A stretch of DNA of 11,219 nucleotides from Flavobacteriales bacterium. Its GTDB lineage: Bacteria > Bacteroidota > Bacteroidia > Flavobacteriales > BACL11. The translations under genes and the position numbers were made by a program. The notes beneath the pieces were generated by a model. The model worked only from the letters and a program-made list of their open reading frames with translations, was not told the DNA's origin and did not search any database. Where the stretch lies: positions 1 to 11,219 of the forward strand of contig NZWA01000043.1 of the NCBI GenBank assembly GCA_002697505.1, in the 5' to 3' direction. Positions 7,257 through 11,219 of this stretch are shown here, piece by piece; within the stretch, counting starts at the first letter, position 1; every line of letters starts with the position of its first letter.

Positions 7257-8519
7257 ATGCAAGAAAAACTAGAAAAATTATTTGGAAAATCACTTAAACT
7301 AACTCTTTTTATATTTTTTACAATTATATGGTCATTATTTGTTTATTTAATTAAAGGTGAATGGCTATACTTTGTTCCAATAATTTTAGCTGATGTGTTA
7401 TTTTTTGAAACTATTAGTTGGCAATTTTGGAAAAAGAAAGAAAAAAAGAAAAAAGAAAAAAAAAGTGAATTTAAAAGTTGGGTTGATGCAATTTTATTCG
7501 CTGTTATAGCCGCCACACTCTTAAGAACATTTTTAATTGAAGCATATACTATTCCTACACCTTCAATGGAAAAATCAATGTTAGTTGGAGATTTTCTTTT
7601 TGTTAGTAAAGTTGCATATGGACCAAGAGTACCAATGACCCCTCTTGCAGTTCCACTAGTTCATCATACAATTCCGATTTTAGGTTTAAAATCTTATTCA
7701 GAAGCTTTAAAAATCCCTTATCATCGAATGAAAGGATTAGGTCATATTAAAAGAAATGACTGCGTAGTTTTTAATTGGCCAGCAGAAGATCTAGCTAGAC
7801 CAATTGATAAAAAGGAAAATTATGTAAAAAGATGTGTAGGGATTCCTGGCGATACAATTGAAATTAACAGTTCATTTTTATATGTAAATAATAAACCTCA
7901 AGATTCTGTTTTTGGAATGAAAAAGCAATGGAGTTATAGAGTAGAAATGAAAGGAAATGCATCATTAAATAAAAAAATATTGTATGAAAAATATGATATA
8001 ACAGAAGTCAGAAGGTATGGAAAAGATTGGATATTAAATTTAACTGATTTTAACCTAAATGAAATTAGTAAATTTAAGAATATAAAAAAAATAACAAAAT
8101 TAATTTCTGAAAGTGAGAATGACCACAGAATTATGTTTCCACAAGATAAAAAATATAAATGGAACAGTGATAATTTTGGACCCCTAGTTATACCAAAAAA
8201 AGGAAAATACATTCAACTAAATTCAAATAATATAGCTATATATAAAACTATCATTGAAAGATATGAAAGAAACACTTTAAAAGTTGAAGGAGATTCTATA
8301 TTTATTAACAATATACTCACGAATAAATATAAATTTAAAATGAATTACTTTTGGATGATGGGTGATAATAGACATAATTCTGCTGATTCAAGAATGTGGG
8401 GTTTTGTGCCTGAAAATCATATTGTAGGAAAGGCTTTATTTGTATGGATGAGTTGGGATAAAAATGCTAAAGGATTAAAAAAAATTAGATGGAATAGATT
8501 ATTTACAAGTGTTAAATAA
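7257..8519 (+). CDS. lepB: Signal peptidase I LepB
   Basis: LepB is the membrane-bound Ser/Lys protease that removes signal peptides from exported proteins. The 420-residue product has two hydrophobic segments near the N-terminus (about 15-32 and 36-55) and a dense Lys/Glu stretch (59-69). A third membrane segment (about 75-95) precedes the catalytic part. Catalytic Ser103 lies in IPTPSMEKSM and the general-base Lys191 in YVKRCVGIPGD. The final box is MMGDNRHNSADSRMWGFV (367-384). Between about residues 208 and 345 there is a long insert with poorly conserved sequence; Bacteroidota LepB proteins usually carry one. The signature residues are intact, so the enzyme should be active. A run of 12 A residues (7246-7257) leads directly into the ATG, and no Shine-Dalgarno site is present. 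Its end overlaps the wbqC-like gene by 11 bases. Confidence 0.95.
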   Translation: MQEKLEKLFGKSLKLTLFIFFTIIWSLFVYLIKGEWLYFVPIILADVLFFETISWQFWKKKEKKKKEKKSEFKSWVDAILFAVIAATLLRTFLIEAYTIPTPSMEKSMLVGDFLFVSKVAYGPRVPMTPLAVPLVHHTIPILGLKSYSEALKIPYHRMKGLGHIKRNDCVVFNWPAEDLARPIDKKENYVKRCVGIPGDTIEINSSFLYVNNKPQDSVFGMKKQWSYRVEMKGNASLNKKILYEKYDITEVRRYGKDWILNLTDFNLNEISKFKNIKKITKLISESENDHRIMFPQDKKYKWNSDNFGPLVIPKKGKYIQLNSNNIAIYKTIIERYERNTLKVEGDSIFINNILTNKYKFKMNYFWMMGDNRHNSADSRMWGFVPENHIVGKALFVWMSWDKNAKGLKKIRWNRLFTSVK

Positions 8520-9108
8520 AGTTCTACTTCCTTCATCTTATTTTGGACCAATTGAATATTATGCATTTTTATGCAAATACAGGAATATTTATGTTGAAGT
8601 TCAAGAAAATTTCATTAAACAAACAATTAGAAATAGATGTTATATCATGTCTGCAAATGGCAAACTTAGATTAACTGTACCAGTTTACAAAACTCATCAA
8701 ACTAAAATTAATAATATAAAAATCTGCTATAAACAAAATTGGATAAAAAATCATTGGTTTTCAATAAAATCTTCTTACGGCTCCTCCCCTTATTTTTTAT
8801 TTTATGAAAATGAAATTATTAAAATTCTGCAAAAGCGAGAAAAATATTTATTTGATTTGAATAATTCTTTGCAAAATAAAATATTTGAAATATTAGATAT
8901 TAATCCTTTAATTACTTTTACTAAAAATTATAATCATGAAAATAATATGTTTGATTTAAGAAATTACTCTTTTTTACATAATAAAATAAAACCGTACAAC
9001 CAAGTTTTCATGAATAAGTTGAACTTTATACCCAATTTATCAATTTTAGATTTAATATTTAATCTTGGACCTCAAAGTACTAAATATCTGCTAGAAATAG
9101 ACATATAA
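8509..9108 (+). CDS. WbqC-like family protein
   Basis: This 199-residue protein belongs to the WbqC-like family, often linked to glycan or lipopolysaccharide loci but biochemically unassigned. Family features seen are the N-terminal VLLPSSYFGPIEYYAFL (5-21), the YVEVQENFIKQTIRNRCYI section (28-46) and KLRLTVPV (52-59). These are followed by NHWFSIKSSYGSSPYFLFY (81-99) and the C-terminal QVFMNKLNFIPNLSILDLIFNLGP. The start is a GTG at 8509 inside the end of lepB, in another frame. No ATG is available before the conserved N-terminus, so GTG is well supported. An 11-base overlap suggests translation coupled to lepB. It closes the parA-led run; a candidate promoter for the next gene lies 12 bases after its stop. 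Confidence 0.85.
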   Translation: MLNKVLLPSSYFGPIEYYAFLCKYRNIYVEVQENFIKQTIRNRCYIMSANGKLRLTVPVYKTHQTKINNIKICYKQNWIKNHWFSIKSSYGSSPYFLFYENEIIKILQKREKYLFDLNNSLQNKIFEILDINPLITFTKNYNHENNMFDLRNYSFLHNKIKPYNQVFMNKLNFIPNLSILDLIFNLGPQSTKYLLEIDI

Positions 9109-9119
9109 AATCATTTGCT

Positions 9120-9127
9120 TATTTTTG
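9120..9127 (+). promoter_or_regulatory. Candidate -7 box for the acyl-CoA carboxylase gene
   Basis: TATTTTTG (9120-9127) matches TAnnTTTG and sits in the 34-base gap before the GTG start at 9143. No -33 TTTG is visible at the right spacing. Transcription from it would begin near 9134, leaving a very short leader. The TTG inside this box is in frame with the gene and could be mistaken for its start codon. Confidence 0.4.
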
Positions 9128-9142
9128 AAAAAAATAATTATT

Positions 9143-10771
9143 GTGAATTTAGATTTTAATAAAAATGATGATTTCATGAGATTGGAAATTTCCGATCTCA
9201 AAAGAAAAAAAGCAGTTATTCTAAAAGGAGGTGGAAAAGATAAAATTAAAAAACAGCATGAGAAAGGAAAATTAACTGCTAGAGAGCGTATAGATTTTTT
9301 AAAAGACCCTGGTGCTATTTTTTTTGAAATAGGCTTATTCGCTGGATACGAAATGTATTCTGATTACGGTGGATGTCCTGCTGGTGGTGTTATTGCAGGC
9401 ATTACCTATATAAAAAATAGAATGTGTATTATAGTTGCAAATGATGCAACTGTAAAAGCTGGCGCTTGGATGCCAATTACTGCAAAAAAAAATCTTAGAC
9501 TTCAAGAAATTGCCATGGAAAATCGTCTGCCAATTATTTATTTAGTTGACAGCGCAGGCGTTTTTTTACCCATGCAAGATGAAATATTCGCTGATAAAGA
9601 TCATTTTGGTCGTGTTTTTAGAAACAATGCAAAAATGAGTTCTATGGGTATTTTACAAATTGCTGCAATTATGGGTTCATGCGTTGCCGGAGGTGCTTAT
9701 TTACCAATTATGAGTGATGAAGCTATTATAGTAAATAAAACAGGTTCAATTTTTCTTGCTGGTAGTTATTTGGTTAAAGCTGCGATTGGTGAAGAAATTG
9801 ACAATGAGAGTTTAGGTGGTGCTTCAACACATTGTGAAATCTCCGGAGTAACTGATTACAAAGCAAAAAATGATGAAGATGCATTAAAGATTATTAAGAA
9901 CATTATTGATAAAACTGCAGAAAACTCAAAAGCAGGTTTTAATCGTAAAGAAAGTAAAGAACCAAAAGTTGATATTAAAAATATATATGGAATTTTACCA
10001 AAAGAAAGGAATGTTCCATATGATATGAAAGAAATTATAAAATGTTTAGTTGATAATTCTGATTTTGAAGAATACAAAAAAGAATATGGTCAGTCAATTA
10101 TATGTGCATACGCTAGAATTGATGGGTGGTCTGTAGGTATTGTTGCTAATCAACGCAAAAGTATTAAAACAAAAAAGGGAGAAATTCAGTTGGGAGGTGT
10201 CATATATTCTGATTCTGCAAATAAATCTGCTAGATTTATTGCAAATTGTAATCAAAAAAAAATACCACTTGTATTCTTACAGGATGTAACAGGGTTCATG
10301 GTTGGATCACGATCTGAACATGGTGGAATTATTAAAGATGGAGCTAAAATGGTAAATACCATGAGCAACTCTATTGTTCCAAAGTTTACAATAATAATTG
10401 GAAATTCATATGGCGCAGGAAATTATGCGATGTGTGGTAAAGCATATGATCCAAGACTAATAGTTAGTTGGCCAACTGCTAAAATTGCAGTCATGGGCGG
10501 TGAACAAGCAGCTAAAGTATTATTACAAATAAAAAAAAGTACACTAAAAAAACAAGGAAAAAAAATCACAAAAGAGGAAGAGGAAAAACTTTTAAGTGAC
10601 ATCGTAAAAAAGTATGATTTACAAACCACAAGTTATTTTGCAGCATCTAGGTTATGGGTAGATGCAATTATTGATCCCACTGAAACAAGAAAGGTAATTT
10701 CTTTAGGAATTGATGCAGCAAATAATTCACCAATTAAAGAAAAATATAATAGTGGTGTAATACAAACATAA
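9143..10771 (+). CDS. Acyl-CoA carboxylase carboxyltransferase (beta) subunit, methylcrotonyl-CoA carboxylase-like
   Basis: This is the carboxyltransferase subunit of a biotin-dependent acyl-CoA carboxylase; it moves CO2 from carboxybiotin to an acyl-CoA. With the GTG start it has 542 residues, the usual size in Flavobacteriia. Two crotonase-like halves are visible. The N-terminal half has GKLTARERIDFL, IIVANDATVKAGAW, YLVDSAGVFLPMQ and the oxyanion-hole loop GSCVAGGAYLP (178-188). The C-terminal half has FLQDVTGFMVG, GIIKDGAKMV, the loop GNSYGAGNYAM (420-430) and AVMGGEQAA. DHFGRVFRNNAKMSS and the ending DPTETRKV resemble methylcrotonyl-CoA carboxylase beta (leucine breakdown) more than propionyl-CoA carboxylase, but substrate is inferred from memory of these families. 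No biotin carboxylase or carrier gene is in the window. Other possible starts are the TTG at 9125 (inside the -7 box) and the ATG at 9176 (would remove the conserved LDFNKNDD). Confidence 0.9.
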   Translation: MNLDFNKNDDFMRLEISDLKRKKAVILKGGGKDKIKKQHEKGKLTARERIDFLKDPGAIFFEIGLFAGYEMYSDYGGCPAGGVIAGITYIKNRMCIIVANDATVKAGAWMPITAKKNLRLQEIAMENRLPIIYLVDSAGVFLPMQDEIFADKDHFGRVFRNNAKMSSMGILQIAAIMGSCVAGGAYLPIMSDEAIIVNKTGSIFLAGSYLVKAAIGEEIDNESLGGASTHCEISGVTDYKAKNDEDALKIIKNIIDKTAENSKAGFNRKESKEPKVDIKNIYGILPKERNVPYDMKEIIKCLVDNSDFEEYKKEYGQSIICAYARIDGWSVGIVANQRKSIKTKKGEIQLGGVIYSDSANKSARFIANCNQKKIPLVFLQDVTGFMVGSRSEHGGIIKDGAKMVNTMSNSIVPKFTIIIGNSYGAGNYAMCGKAYDPRLIVSWPTAKIAVMGGEQAAKVLLQIKKSTLKKQGKKITKEEEEKLLSDIVKKYDLQTTSYFAASRLWVDAIIDPTETRKVISLGIDAANNSPIKEKYNSGVIQT

Positions 10772-10788
10772 TTTGTTAATGTATTTTT

Positions 10789-10796
10789 TATTTTTG
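10789..10796 (+). promoter_or_regulatory. Candidate -7 box for thrS
   Basis: TATTTTTG (10789-10796) fits TAnnTTTG in the 41-base gap before thrS, placing the transcription start near 10803 and a leader of about 10 bases. A TTTG at 10772-10775 is only 13 bases upstream, shorter than the usual spacer. There is no space for the long structured or T-box leader that controls thrS in some other bacteria. Confidence 0.4.
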
Positions 10797-10812
10797 TCAA
10801 ATATTTAGAGAT

Positions 10813-11219
10813 ATGATAAACATAACATTTCCAGACGGAACAATAAAAAAAATGAAAGTAGGTATAACATCTATGGACATTGCAATGGAAATTTCAGAGG
10901 GCTTAGCAAGAAACGTTCTTTCTGCAACTATAAATAATGAAGTTTGGGATTTAAATCGTCCAATTTTTGAAGATTGTAACATTAAATTAAATTCTTGGTC
11001 TGATGCTGATGGGAAATCGTGTTTTTGGCATTCTTCAGCACATTTACTTGCAGAAGCTCTTGAATTTTTTTACCCTGGTATACAATTTGGAATTGGTCCA
11101 TCAATTGAAACTGGTTTTTATTATGATATTGATTTGAACGGTCATTCAATATCTTCTGATGACTTTGAAAAAATTGAAGTTAAAATAAAAGAATTAGCGA
11201 AAGAAAAAAACAAGTTCAT
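10813..11219 (+). CDS. thrS: Threonyl-tRNA synthetase, N-terminal part (cut by the window edge)
   Basis: ThrS charges tRNA-Thr with threonine and edits mischarged serine. The first 135 or so residues are present and the reading frame stays open to the window end. The TGS domain (about 1-61) starts MINITFPDGTIKKMKVG and includes the typical LARNVLSATINNEVWDL. The N2 editing domain begins with FWHSSAHLLAEAL, whose His73 and His77 form the HxxxH editing motif. GIQFGIGPSIETGFYYDI (89-106) is the next family hallmark. The catalytic core and anticodon-binding domain lie beyond the edge. The ATG at 10813 places the TGS domain exactly at the N-terminus. Confidence 0.95.
   Translation, partial: MINITFPDGTIKKMKVGITSMDIAMEISEGLARNVLSATINNEVWDLNRPIFEDCNIKLNSWSDADGKSCFWHSSAHLLAEALEFFYPGIQFGIGPSIETGFYYDIDLNGHSISSDDFEKIEVKIKELAKEKNKF

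Noticed and set aside
7431..7470. A-rich tract in lepB considered as a frameshift or sequencing error
   Set aside because: The frame stays open and the encoded Lys/Glu linker lies between membrane segments; all catalytic motifs downstream are in the same frame.
7934..8212. Minus-strand open frame of 92 codons inside lepB
   Set aside because: It is the reverse of the LepB insert; the Phe/Ile/Ser-rich product is what A-rich coding DNA gives on its other strand.
10013..10024. Partial palindrome (GTTCCATATGAT) considered as a parS site
   Set aside because: It lacks the central CACGTG of the usual parS consensus and lies within conserved carboxylase codons.
9856..10982. Three minus-strand open frames of 61-73 codons over the carboxylase gene and the thrS start
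   Set aside because: Each is antisense to conserved coding sequence and has no family signal.

Overview
The window looks like chromosomal DNA of a low-GC member of the Bacteroidota, most likely Flavobacteriales. Four things point there. The promoters fit the Bacteroidota type (TTTG near -33, TAnnTTTG near -7). Genes lack Shine-Dalgarno sites and instead have A/T-rich leaders. Several families are typical of the phylum: a NusB of about 310 residues with a long N-terminal extension, a DUF3276/PUR-type protein, a DUF5683 membrane protein, a long LepB with a large insert, and a short WbqC-like protein. The order parA-parB-DUF5683-dapB-lepB-wbqC is, as I recall, common in Flavobacteriia. Base composition is strongly A/T-rich by eye and genes are tightly packed, with no gap above about 110 bases, which suggests a streamlined genome. 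A marine lineage is only a guess.

Layout. Positions 38-2051 hold two minus-strand genes four bases apart: a leucine-dehydrogenase-type enzyme followed by nusB. Between 2052 and 2134 lies a compact divergent promoter region. Its two -7 boxes sit back to back and face the dehydrogenase on the left and an ABC exporter half-transporter on the right (2135-3889). A DUF3276/PUR-type gene follows (3921-4283) with its own near-perfect promoter. After a 106-base gap comes a tight plus-strand run: parA, parB, a DUF5683 gene, dapB, lepB and a wbqC-like gene (4390-9108). Its genes overlap or are separated by 4-16 bases. The run is followed by a biotin-dependent acyl-CoA carboxylase carboxyltransferase subunit (9143-10771), closest to the methylcrotonyl-CoA type, and by the start of thrS (10813 to the window edge).

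Function. Nearly everything is core biology: chromosome segregation (ParA/ParB), lysine and cell-wall precursor synthesis (DapB), protein export (LepB), transcription antitermination (NusB) and translation (ThrS). The dehydrogenase and the carboxylase subunit could both act in leucine breakdown, although they lie in different transcription units.

I did not find an undescribed system, mobile element, CRISPR array or RNA gene. The most useful points are the overlapping divergent promoters, the recurring Bacteroidota promoter motif, two corrected gene starts, an ABC half-transporter with Asp in place of the catalytic Glu, and the parAB-to-wbqC run of unrelated essential functions.
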